DNA from: Phycisphaerales bacterium
GTDB lineage: Bacteria; Planctomycetota; Phycisphaerae; WQYP01
Reading direction: 5' to 3'
Assembly: GCA_027313145.1 (NCBI GenBank)
Contig: DAHVEJ010000021.1
Location: 1-33,360, forward strand
DNA: 33,360 bases
Under the pieces are notes generated by a model, which did not search any database, was not told the origin of the DNA, and was given only the letters and a program-made list of their open reading frames with translations. This document shows positions 18,431 through 27,002 of this stretch, in pieces. The position numbers were made by a program, and so were the translations under genes. Each line of letters starts with the position of its first letter. The first letter of the stretch is position 1.

Positions 18431-18931
18431 ATGTCATACGCCGAATCTCTTCTGCCGGAATTTGACCAGGAAATGGCCAGCACACGCAAGGTGTTGGAAC
18501 GCCTTCCTGATAATAAGCTGGATTGGAAGCCTCATAGCAAATCACACACGATTGGTTGGAATGCCAATCATGTGGTCGATATGGTCAGTTGGGTTGTCAT
18601 GACAATCACAACGCCATCACTGGATATTGCGCCAATCGGCGGGCAACCCTATCAGGTCCCGGCCCTTGCCAGTCGGCGGGAAATTCTGGAACGGTTTGAT
18701 CATAATGTCGCCGCCGCCCGGAAGGCATTGGCGAGCGTTGACGATCAGCGAATCAATGAAATGTGGACGCTGCTTAAAGCGGGTGCTCCCATGATGACCA
18801 TGCCCCGCAAGGTGGTGATTCGCAGTTTTGTCCTCAACCACATTATTCATCACCGCGCCCATCTGTGCGTATATCTGCGACTGAACGACATTCCTGTTCC
18901 GGGTATGTATGGCCCCTCGGGCGACGAGTAA
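18431..18931 (+). CDS. DinB-superfamily protein
   Basis: A 166-residue DinB/YfiT-like four-helix protein. The likely metal-binding histidines are in GWNANHVVDM and NHIIHHRAHLCVYLRLNDIPVPGMYGPSGDE; the C-terminal HHRAHLxVYLR...PVPxxYGPSxDE motif is diagnostic of the family. Members are metal-dependent enzymes, including thiol transferases; the substrate here is unknown. I chose ATG at 18431 (MSYAESLLPEFDQEM) because GGAG lies six bases upstream; the track start adds 21 unlikely residues. It is convergent with the giant DUF748 gene, 26 bases apart. A relic of a second copy lies at 26262. Confidence 0.87.
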   Translation: MSYAESLLPEFDQEMASTRKVLERLPDNKLDWKPHSKSHTIGWNANHVVDMVSWVVMTITTPSLDIAPIGGQPYQVPALASRREILERFDHNVAAARKALASVDDQRINEMWTLLKAGAPMMTMPRKVVIRSFVLNHIIHHRAHLCVYLRLNDIPVPGMYGPSGDE

Positions 18932-18957
18932 TCTTATTGGGACGTTTTCCATTACCG

Positions 18958-21900
18958 TTACTTGGCGCGTACCTCAGTGAGTTCGGCATTACCGCCCTGC
19001 GGTGATTTTACGACAATATATTGAGGAAATACAATATGTACGCGTTGACTGGGATGGGAAAATCCCAGAGTGAACAGGGCTTTTTTAATTTCTGACAGGC
19101 GTTGTCGGGCGATGGTCATCATCGTGCCGCGGGTGCGCCGCGCGGCATCGCGGTCGGCTCCGGGGGCGAGCATATTGGCAAGATAATTCAGGGACCTCTG
19201 GGCATGGGCGATGTTGGAATCGAGGCTGGCCAGACGGGCGGTACCCGCGTTAATGGCGGTGCGGGACAGCCGTATTGCCATGTCACCTCGCAGTGTGCCA
19301 AGCTCCTTGTGCCGTTGAGCCAACAAGCGGTTCCTTCGGGCCTGCAGAGCGACAATCATCTGCAGGCACTGGCTGGGGGTGGGGTTGGCGCGTAGAGCGG
19401 CAACCGCAACGTCCGCCGTGGAAATGTGTTGCCGCACGATGACTTGGAGGGATGAGTGCCGCCGCAACTGCCGCCCTAAAGCTTGCAGAGATCGCCAATC
19501 CTGTAAAGTCAAAGTGGTGGAACCGGGCGCAAATGCGAGATTTATCGGTGGTTTTTTAACCAACTTCACTTTGGCGGAGCCAAACAACCCGGCCAGGCCG
19601 TTGGCCAGTTTCAGGGGCGAACTGGCAATGCCCACCGCGACTACTTGGGCCATATCCGTAAAAACTTGCCCGCTGATTGCGGAACGTGAAAAGCCATGGC
19701 TATTCATGGGCACGGAAAGCGGAATGGTAATTGAACCATCCGGAGCCTCAATGGCGGCAATGGCGACATTCAACGGGGCCGGGAGATTCAGAAGTTTTGC
19801 CAAAATCCCGTGGGCTGGCTCGGAAATATTGAGATTCGAGAATATCAGTTTGGTATGTAGATCAATGTGATTGTTGGCGTGGAAGCGGATATCGCTGGAA
19901 CTGTCAAATGTTCCGCCCGTGAGGGTTATGCCATATTCTTTGGCCATGGGTTCCAGATCAGCCAAATAAAGGCCATTGATCGATAACGTGCTCCATCCCC
20001 GCAAATGCGGATACAAATACACATCTCCATTGACAGCGAGCTGGGAGAAAAGCGACTGTTTCGGCACCGTCGGCTGGTGGACAGCGGATTGGCCAATCGT
20101 CGTGCCCGGCGAACTCCGCCCGGCAACAGTGGCAGGCAGTGTGGTAGCAGCGGGAATCTGTGGAAGCGTGCCGACCGCTCCGGCATATGCAATGACATTG
20201 AAGCGGATCGGAATATGCCGCATCAAAGGAACCGTGCCCAGATTCCGCACCTGTGCCTCAAGTCCGGTCAATGGAATAACAATGTGCGGTATGGTCGTGC
20301 GATCAACATACTGGCCATGAACTCCGCTGATGATCAGCCGCTTGACCAAAATGGCGGGGAAATGCGGATTTTTCATCATGGCTTGCGTAGCGGGGGGCTG
20401 GACGGCGGCAATTTTCTTAATGGAATGCTTGACGACTTTTTCCAGGTTTGTCGCATGGCGTAGCGTTATCGCCCTGGCGGCGCGCGGCTGAATCTTCGTG
20501 GGCGTCTCAACCTTTACAGCTTTTACGGTGACTTTAATTTTTGCCTTGGACGGTGCAGCGGGGCGGACTTTTTTTCCAGCGGCACCCTTGGGAGTGTTCG
20601 GGGCTGATTTCAGAAGCATGCCCAGAATATGGAAACCGGCGGCATCACGGATAATGCGGAAGCTGGGCGTACGGATATTCAACAGGGCAATGGTCACGTC
20701 GGGGTGGGAAGGCTGCACATCTACGTTATTGAAATCCATTTCGGCCACTCCCGCCAGGACTGGCCCCTGGGGTCGCGCACGGAATGCGGCATGGGAGACT
20801 TTTACCGTTGCCGTAAACTCGCGGCCGAAGTTTAAATCAATGGGGGATCGCCGGTTCATTTGCACGGCTGCGGATGCATCGGCGACAAATTCACCCTGCG
20901 TTAAGGTACCGGCATCAAAATAGGTAGCTACCGCCGGAAGCACCCTGGCGATACCGGCACCTCGGATACCTTGAACGAGAATGTGAACTTTCCCACGAGG
21001 ATGATTGGCAAACGGCTTGAGATAAAGGGCGATATTCACATGCCCCGCGAGCTTATTGACCGTGCCGGTCAGTTGCAGTGCGATGGGGGGCTGTCGTGCG
21101 GGAGCGGTGCCCAGACAACGCACCGGCGCGGTGTTTTGCAGATCCATTCCCGTGAGGGTGATTGCGCGTTGCCCGGGCAGCACGCCGGTTAGCAAGATAT
21201 TTGCCGCGTGCAGATGTAAGTGCGTTAAGGTAACAAGCGGTAATTGCGTGGGTAAAAAGGAAAACGTTCCCCTCGTCACCGGCTTGGTGTGTGCTCTTTG
21301 AGTAGAAGGAGTTTTGGCATGGAGATATTGTCCGATATGTATTCCACATATTGACCACACCCCTCGGCGGCGACCCATGTGAATGCTCTTGAGATCTGCG
21401 TCAATGGAATTAATTGCCACCACGCGCCGTTGTAAATTAAAGCGCCCAAAATTGACTGCCGCGCGCGGCAGACGCAGCAGATATTGATGTTTGAATCCGC
21501 TCCCGGGGCGGGTAATATCAAAGTTGCTGATGCCCATGTTCCCCACCGCCGAGCCATCTGGTAAATGAGACAGTTGAATGTTGAATGATGTCATAAAATG
21601 CTCGCCTTTGGGAAGAAAAGCGATGCCTCGCGGAAGATAAGCATTGATGACATTGCCGTGAAGGCCGGCAGCTTGCAGATGTATATTTGCTTCAAGAGCG
21701 TTCAGGGGCACGGAAAATGACCCGTGAATGGCCATCTTGTCCGTCAACCCCCGTGCGGAAACCACCACTTGAACTGTGCCTGCGGGGGGATGGCGATGGC
21801 CAAAAAAAGCGTTGGTAACTGTGGCATTGGCGTGGAGTCGCATGTGTACCGGGCGGGGTGTTGCCAAATCCGTCCATTGCAGGATGGCGTGGGAAAGTGA

Positions 21901-24492
21901 GATTTTGTTCACGGCGGCTCGCAATGGATTTACGGAAGCGGGTGCCGGGATTGCGGCGGTTTTGCGCTTGGCCACAGCCTTTTTCAAAAGCTCCATCCCG
22001 CACAGCATCAGATTTCCATTGGCCAAGCGGGTTATGTGTAGATAGGGTGTATGAATCAGTACGTTTTGGACGGCGAGTTCACCTCGGTTGGCGGCGATAT
22101 GGGAGAGTTTGAATGACTTGAGCGCGGCCAGAGAGGCTGTGCCTTGCCGCAACTGCATATTGGCCAACTGCAAGCCTCCGGAGAGTGTTCCGCCATGCAG
22201 CGCCAAGTGGGCCGCCAACGTACCGCTGAAGGTGCCATGGTTCAATACGGGCTTGATTCCCAGCGGCTTCATGTATGGCGTAAGCAGCCGTAAATCAATA
22301 CCGGTGCTTAAAAAGTGCAGGGATGTTTGCATCGTGTTGTTGCCCGGATTTAGCGTGCCGTGCACATCGGTCCGGCGAATAACTCCCGGAGCCTGCAACC
22401 ACGCTCGGATGGTGCCGGCCTTAGGGGCCGCAGATTTTCCGGAAAGATCCAGAATGAAATTATTAAGAACCAGGCCGGCATGGCTGATCGCGAAGTGAGT
22501 TACCGGCTTGGTTTGCCGGTCGTCAAAGCCGACGCGAATTCCAGACCAGCTAAAGTGGTCAATCTGAAACCGCGGAGGAATATAAGTTGCGGGAGTATGC
22601 TTGAAAGAAGTGGTCGGCGGAATAACCGCGGTGATGGTTCTGGTCTGCTTAATAATGCGCGTGGAACTTGCCGGCACAGAGCGTTCCAGGGAGTTTTTGT
22701 CCAATAGTTGCATTCCCAAAACTGTAAAGTGCCCCGATGCTTCCCGGACAAGATCACAGCGCGGTCCGACAATATTTAATGATCCGATTTCCAATCTGCC
22801 CGTAGTTGGATTGACGCTGACTTTGTCGGCATCAATATGCTTAAAATCGCAAAGGGGGGCCTTCCCGTCGCGATAGGTCAGATCATTCAGATGCGCGCTG
22901 GCGGCAATCGCACCATCGGCCAGCCTGGTCATGGTACCGGCGAAATTTACATTCACGCTCGCGGATTTTAGTTCACTTTTTAATCCGGCGGCCAACAGGT
23001 ATGGATTTAGCGCTGCGGCGGTAATCTTTGAGGCGGCCAGATGCAGCATGAGAGTGCGGATTTTCGCAAACGGCTGCATGTTTCCCGAAATAGTAAGTGT
23101 GCCGGCAATACCGGGTGCCGCACCGGTTCCGGAAATGGCCAACTTCTGCCCCGATGTGCCAGGCAGGCCGCCGCTGCTTACTGCGTCAAAGGTATCCAGC
23201 GTAAGCTCCAGCCGGGCGTGTGGCATAACATCGGCATCACGGAACACAGCCTTCACATTATCTAATTGCAGTCGGTCCATCGAATAGACATAGCTACCGG
23301 CGTTTCTGATATAAACTTTGTGCACTCCCGGCAGTTGAATTGGAGTCCGGAGGGCGGGCTGATGACGTGTGGACACCGGGGCGCGAGGTGCAGCGGGGGC
23401 GGCCGGATGCTGCAGTATATCCAAGCCGGCGAAGTGAAACAGCCCGGCTTTATCGCGTCCTGCGTTAAGCGTGACACCTTTGAGCGATAGCGTCTGGATA
23501 TCGACGAGATGCCCGGCCAGTCGCCCTTTGGCGGTAAGGCTATCAATGCCCAGTGCGGGGCGGCTGCCGGAACTGAGAATAAAATGTTGCAACGTAAATA
23601 ATGCCGTAAGCGCCTCAGAGGCGGTCGTTTTATTTTTGATGACATGCAACGCCAATGTGCTGTTGGCGGTTAATGAAAGCCCTTCCGGCCCGGGTCTGAC
23701 GCCCATTTTGCTTAAATAACCCGCAGTGGGTTGCAGGTGTAGTCCGCGCATAAGGATGCGTGCCTTGGCCAGCAAAGCGCTAGGCCCTGTGGTTAATGAT
23801 CCTTCAATATGCAGCACATCCACCATGGTGGAGGACCATAAATCAAGGCGAAACGCTGTGGCACCATGCCGCCGGCCCAGATGGGAAACCCGCACATTAA
23901 CCGTAATACCCACATGCACCGCCGGCTTGACGCTGTGATCTATGACATGCAATTGCAGGTGTTCCAGTCGGAACGCTTCCACGCGCAGGGGCGCGGCAAG
24001 GCTGATGGATGACTTTGCATTTTTTTGAGGCGTGGTGCTATGTGAATGGGATAAAAGAGCGTCCAACAACGGACAATTTCCATTGGCGGAGCGCCGGAAA
24101 AACAAGTCCGCACCATCGGCCACAGCGCGGCGAACATACAACCGGCCACGAAACAAATTAGGTGTAGAGATATTCCCATGACAGTATTGAACATCCATGA
24201 CATTCGGGCCGCCGTTGATCGGGCGTATCTTAAGGCCCCATATTTCAGCATCGCCGCCCAGAACGTCCAGCTTGATGTCGTTGTAACTGGCGGTAAGACC
24301 GTAATAGGCCAGCACATGCTCCAGCACCATGGGGAAAATAAATATCAGCGCAACGCGCAGCAGCAACAGAACCCCGGCGATAATGAAAATCGCCCACACG
24401 CTGCGACGACGATACGTCGCGAAACGGGCGGAGCGCCGGGACCGGGTTGCTTCCGGCGTGGGCGGTGGGGTGGGGTTGGGCGTATGGGTCAC
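18958..24492 (-). CDS. Giant AsmA-like / DUF748 envelope protein
   Basis: A 1844-residue protein anchored by one N-terminal membrane helix (about residues 32-54) after a short proline-rich, basic cytoplasmic tail; the rest should be periplasmic. The body repeats the beta-rich AsmA/DUF748 pattern (DIKLDVLGGDAEIWGLKI, LHLQLHVIDHS, NLNISEPAHGILAKLL). The end, from about residue 1650 (INLAFAPGSTTLTLQDWRSLQALGRQL), looks like the DUF748 OmpA-like tail. AsmA/TamB/YhdP relatives span the periplasm and are linked to lipid transport to the outer membrane, which would be the best guess here. The start is GTG at 24492, overlapping the lipoprotein stop as GTGA. Confidence 0.8.
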   Translation of the reverse strand: MTHTPNPTPPPTPEATRSRRSARFATYRRRSVWAIFIIAGVLLLLRVALIFIFPMVLEHVLAYYGLTASYNDIKLDVLGGDAEIWGLKIRPINGGPNVMDVQYCHGNISTPNLFRGRLYVRRAVADGADLFFRRSANGNCPLLDALLSHSHSTTPQKNAKSSISLAAPLRVEAFRLEHLQLHVIDHSVKPAVHVGITVNVRVSHLGRRHGATAFRLDLWSSTMVDVLHIEGSLTTGPSALLAKARILMRGLHLQPTAGYLSKMGVRPGPEGLSLTANSTLALHVIKNKTTASEALTALFTLQHFILSSGSRPALGIDSLTAKGRLAGHLVDIQTLSLKGVTLNAGRDKAGLFHFAGLDILQHPAAPAAPRAPVSTRHQPALRTPIQLPGVHKVYIRNAGSYVYSMDRLQLDNVKAVFRDADVMPHARLELTLDTFDAVSSGGLPGTSGQKLAISGTGAAPGIAGTLTISGNMQPFAKIRTLMLHLAASKITAAALNPYLLAAGLKSELKSASVNVNFAGTMTRLADGAIAASAHLNDLTYRDGKAPLCDFKHIDADKVSVNPTTGRLEIGSLNIVGPRCDLVREASGHFTVLGMQLLDKNSLERSVPASSTRIIKQTRTITAVIPPTTSFKHTPATYIPPRFQIDHFSWSGIRVGFDDRQTKPVTHFAISHAGLVLNNFILDLSGKSAAPKAGTIRAWLQAPGVIRRTDVHGTLNPGNNTMQTSLHFLSTGIDLRLLTPYMKPLGIKPVLNHGTFSGTLAAHLALHGGTLSGGLQLANMQLRQGTASLAALKSFKLSHIAANRGELAVQNVLIHTPYLHITRLANGNLMLCGMELLKKAVAKRKTAAIPAPASVNPLRAAVNKISLSHAILQWTDLATPRPVHMRLHANATVTNAFFGHRHPPAGTVQVVVSARGLTDKMAIHGSFSVPLNALEANIHLQAAGLHGNVINAYLPRGIAFLPKGEHFMTSFNIQLSHLPDGSAVGNMGISNFDITRPGSGFKHQYLLRLPRAAVNFGRFNLQRRVVAINSIDADLKSIHMGRRRGVWSICGIHIGQYLHAKTPSTQRAHTKPVTRGTFSFLPTQLPLVTLTHLHLHAANILLTGVLPGQRAITLTGMDLQNTAPVRCLGTAPARQPPIALQLTGTVNKLAGHVNIALYLKPFANHPRGKVHILVQGIRGAGIARVLPAVATYFDAGTLTQGEFVADASAAVQMNRRSPIDLNFGREFTATVKVSHAAFRARPQGPVLAGVAEMDFNNVDVQPSHPDVTIALLNIRTPSFRIIRDAAGFHILGMLLKSAPNTPKGAAGKKVRPAAPSKAKIKVTVKAVKVETPTKIQPRAARAITLRHATNLEKVVKHSIKKIAAVQPPATQAMMKNPHFPAILVKRLIISGVHGQYVDRTTIPHIVIPLTGLEAQVRNLGTVPLMRHIPIRFNVIAYAGAVGTLPQIPAATTLPATVAGRSSPGTTIGQSAVHQPTVPKQSLFSQLAVNGDVYLYPHLRGWSTLSINGLYLADLEPMAKEYGITLTGGTFDSSSDIRFHANNHIDLHTKLIFSNLNISEPAHGILAKLLNLPAPLNVAIAAIEAPDGSITIPLSVPMNSHGFSRSAISGQVFTDMAQVVAVGIASSPLKLANGLAGLFGSAKVKLVKKPPINLAFAPGSTTLTLQDWRSLQALGRQLRRHSSLQVIVRQHISTADVAVAALRANPTPSQCLQMIVALQARRNRLLAQRHKELGTLRGDMAIRLSRTAINAGTARLASLDSNIAHAQRSLNYLANMLAPGADRDAARRTRGTMMTIARQRLSEIKKALFTLGFSHPSQRVHIVFPQYIVVKSPQGGNAELTEVRAK

Positions 24493-25910
24493 TGCTGTAT
24501 CCTCCGCATATACGCGGGATTATTTTCGGCTTTTTCCAATGCGGCGTTCCGGGCTTGATTTCCAGCCAGCGGGTTGTAATTCGGAGGTGCCAGATGATGG
24601 GTTTGCAACCAGTCATACGCGGTGAGGCGGTCGGCCGGTGATGTATCTTCAAGGTATATGAGATTCTCCTTGATAACGCGCAGTCGGTAGTCCCGGCGTG
24701 AATCCAGGTTCCGGGCGATTTCATCCAGTGAGGAAGCATGCCAGGCAGCTTCACCAAGATGCAGGGCCATGGCTATTCGCAACTGTTCCGGCAGGTGTTT
24801 TGTTTTCTGCATGTCATAGAGCAACCGATAGGTGGTTTTATCCAATACCCATCCGAGTGTTGTGACACGCATGGTTTGCGCATGGGTGGTATGGGCGGCC
24901 ACGGCCTTCACCAACGCACCGAGTACCGGCGTTTGCGCGACTGCGGCAACATCCTGCGTCAGGTGTGCCCCGGTCTGTCCCGCGAGATAAACCAGCGATG
25001 CCCTTCTTACTCCCAGTTTACCAATATTATGAATGGCCGCGATCAGATCCGGCCGGTTTAACCGTTCTTTGGGCGAATGGAAATTCCTGGTGGTCATGAC
25101 GCTTTGCCGACTGTATTTGGCTGCCAACTGATTCGCCGGTGTATCGGTCCAGGGTGAAATGGTGATCAACATGGCTACGGCCTGACTGTCGCCATTGAGA
25201 AAGCGGAATGGCATGATCGCGCCATAGGTTGTGGCAATAGCCAATTTCCGCGTTCGTAAAATCTGAAGTTGCCCAAGAAGTGTTGGCACAGCGGCGGTGG
25301 CGCTTAATCGCTTGAATTCAAAAGCGATGCCGACTTTTCCCGGCACCGCTTTGGGCTGCCATACCCACAAAGCCACTCTCTGCCGGAGTACCGAGCCATT
25401 GATCGGTAATCCGGATGAATCGGTCAGCCGCATGGCCACAGACATTCCCGGCCATAGCGCCGCGGTCGCTTGGCCACAAGATACCGCTTTCACCGCAGGG
25501 GCGTGCAGTATGGCTTGAAACGCGGGCCTGTTTTTAACGATGCCGAACCGGGCACCGGCGCTTAGTGCCGGGTAGGCCATTGTCGGGTGCGGCGAAGCCT
25601 TATTAATCATCAGCGTGCTTTGGGCGGCCAGCGCAGGCAAGGCAACGTGCGGGAAATAATAGAGTTGCCAAAACTGGGCGTGCACAATAAAGCCGGGCGC
25701 ATCATTCAACAGGCCGACGCTTTTACGCCGGCCGCTCAACGGGGTGCCAAATAGGACGTGCGAATTAAAAGTAGTGGCTGGACCGATGTTGGGACGTAAA
25801 GGCGTTGTTTGTTGGCAGCCGGCCATCAATATAACAAGAAACCCCAGCAATAGTGCGTTAAAACGCCCGAGTGCTCTGTCACTCCCGAAGATTTCGTGTC
25901 GCGCTTTCAC
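24489..25910 (-). CDS. Lipoprotein coupled to the DUF748 gene
   Basis: A 473-residue predicted lipoprotein. The signal ALGRFNALLLGFLVILMAGC ends in lipobox LMAGC, so Cys32 is lipidated. The mature part has no domain I recognise: a beta-rich first half, then an alpha-helical second half ending ALEKAENNPAYMRRIQQ. I chose GTG at 25910 because AGGAAG lies nine bases upstream; the track start at 25979 is TTG and would give a 54-residue leader. It overlaps the giant gene by four bases, so the two are coupled and probably work together at the cell envelope. Confidence 0.75.
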   Translation of the reverse strand: MKARHEIFGSDRALGRFNALLLGFLVILMAGCQQTTPLRPNIGPATTFNSHVLFGTPLSGRRKSVGLLNDAPGFIVHAQFWQLYYFPHVALPALAAQSTLMINKASPHPTMAYPALSAGARFGIVKNRPAFQAILHAPAVKAVSCGQATAALWPGMSVAMRLTDSSGLPINGSVLRQRVALWVWQPKAVPGKVGIAFEFKRLSATAAVPTLLGQLQILRTRKLAIATTYGAIMPFRFLNGDSQAVAMLITISPWTDTPANQLAAKYSRQSVMTTRNFHSPKERLNRPDLIAAIHNIGKLGVRRASLVYLAGQTGAHLTQDVAAVAQTPVLGALVKAVAAHTTHAQTMRVTTLGWVLDKTTYRLLYDMQKTKHLPEQLRIAMALHLGEAAWHASSLDEIARNLDSRRDYRLRVIKENLIYLEDTSPADRLTAYDWLQTHHLAPPNYNPLAGNQARNAALEKAENNPAYMRRIQQ

Positions 25911-26037
25911 AGACAGGTGCTTCCTAAAAATCCACCCCACTGGTTCCCTCTCACATCCGGAACTACCTTTGTTTATCAAAGACTATTCTCCGCCTGTTGG
26001 GGCCGCCATGCTCACCGCAAGATGCGGCCCTGAACAA

Positions 26038-26043
26038 ATTATA
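26038..26043 (-). promoter_or_regulatory. Candidate -10 box for the lipoprotein/DUF748 unit
   Basis: A perfect TATAAT on the minus strand lies 127 bases upstream of the lipoprotein start. The -35 position is poor (TTCTTT), so this is only a weak promoter call. Confidence 0.25.
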
Positions 26044-26077
26044 CCGTGCCCGTCCCATGAAAAGAAGGAGCAAAAAA

Positions 26078-26218
26078 ATGGGTGCACGCACAAAGAATCT
26101 AAGCGCCGTTCGCGGTAAATATATTTGCTTCCGGCATCCTTGTGGAAAAAATGGCGCACGTTATTGTTTGTGTATTTCAGGCGGGCAATTTGGTTGTCGA
26201 CTTTATTTGGTCAGATAA
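26078..26218 (+). CDS. Possible small protein (46 residues)
   Basis: The ORF reads MGARTKNLSAVRGKYICFRHPCGKNGARYCLCISGG and is basic and cysteine-rich (three to four Cys). AAGGAG seven bases before the ATG is a strong ribosome binding site, which is why I list it. No homolog is recognised. It sits in a 460-base stretch (25911-26371) that otherwise holds only a DinB relic, so it may be a decayed gene fragment. Confidence 0.25.
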   Translation: MGARTKNLSAVRGKYICFRHPCGKNGARYCLCISGGQFGCRLYLVR

Positions 26219-26261
26219 AAGATACATGCCAATATTTCATCGGATAGTCAATGTGCTTGGT

Positions 26262-26297
26262 CCGGTTCCGGGCATGTATGGCCCGTCCGGCGACGAA
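26262..26297 (+). pseudogene. Relic of a DinB-family gene end
   Basis: The + strand reads PVPGMYGPSGDE, identical in protein to the C-terminus of the DinB-family gene at 18431-18931 and similar in DNA (GTTCCGGGxATGTATGGCCC). No HHRAH histidine helix or rest of the domain is readable upstream. It appears to be the last trace of a deleted or degraded second copy. Confidence 0.55.
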
Positions 26298-26371
26298 GAA
26301 TATTGCGGCGATTCACCTGATGCGTTTGACTGTTAGGGCCTTTGGCCTTTCGAAGTGGTTTTCAGGCCGGT

Positions 26372-26758
26372 TTATTGGAGGTCGTGTCCGTTCGCTTCAT
26401 CGCTTTTGTCTCTTTTTTGTCGGCGTATCTGATCCCGGTAGATAAATCCCGCGATAATGACAAATGGAATAATTGGGACGATCACAGCGGTATAGGCCAA
26501 AAAGATATCGCCATGATACAGCCAGACAAAACCCATGATCGGGCCGAAACCCAGCGGTATACACCAGAAGAGTGTTAGAAGGAAAACGGCCCAAGGGAGA
26601 AATTTTTTGGTCGAACCTGGGGCGTCGAACATCATTATCCCAGCCAGCGCGCATGGCACCCAGGGAATAGAGCACATCAGGCAGATAATGGATAATATCA
26701 GAATCATTACCCCGTTAAACGTGGGATGGCTGAGCATGGAAATAACATGTGCGATCAT
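26372..26758 (-). CDS. Small four-helix membrane protein, unknown function
   Basis: A 128-residue hydrophobic protein with about four membrane segments (FNGVMILILSIICLMCSIPWV, PCALAGIMMF, PWAVFLLTLFWCIPLGFG, AYTAVIVPIIPFVIIAGFIY) and a charged cytoplasmic tail (RDQIRRQKRDKSDEANGHDLQ). I recognise no family. There is no good Shine-Dalgarno before ATG at 26758; Met8 is an alternative start. The hydrophobic profile and the absence of a competing frame support a real gene. It is transcribed away from the GH26 gene. Confidence 0.55.
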   Translation of the reverse strand: MIAHVISMLSHPTFNGVMILILSIICLMCSIPWVPCALAGIMMFDAPGSTKKFLPWAVFLLTLFWCIPLGFGPIMGFVWLYHGDIFLAYTAVIVPIIPFVIIAGFIYRDQIRRQKRDKSDEANGHDLQ

Positions 26759-26795
26759 GGGAGGATTTTAGTTCAAGTGTGCCAACAAAAGCAAT

Positions 26796-27002
26796 TTACG
26801 CATAAAGCCAATGATTTGCGTGAATGATAAATATTTCTGCGCTGGCCATACTTGCGGTCATTGAGTCGAGCGATATTGTTAGCTCATTCTGGTCGCGTGG
26901 CCAGTAAGTGTGCTTCTGTAAAGTTAAGAGACCATCCTCATGCAAACATCTTATGGCTTCGTCCCAGTTTCTGGCACCATCAATGGCCGAAAAATTGAGC
27001 AT
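26796..27002 (-). CDS. Possible small protein upstream of the membrane protein
   Basis: A 68-residue ORF reading MLNFSAIDGARNWDEAIRCLHEDGLLTLQKHTYWPRDQNELTISLDSM. Its composition is protein-like (soluble, mildly acidic) but I recognise no family and see no clear ribosome binding site. It ends 37 bases before the four-helix membrane protein, so the two could be an operon. It overlaps the start of the GH26 ORF only if that gene begins at 26940; a GH26 start at 27012 would leave it free. Confidence 0.25.
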   Translation of the reverse strand: MLNFSAIDGARNWDEAIRCLHEDGLLTLQKHTYWPRDQNELTISLDSMTASMASAEIFIIHANHWLYA

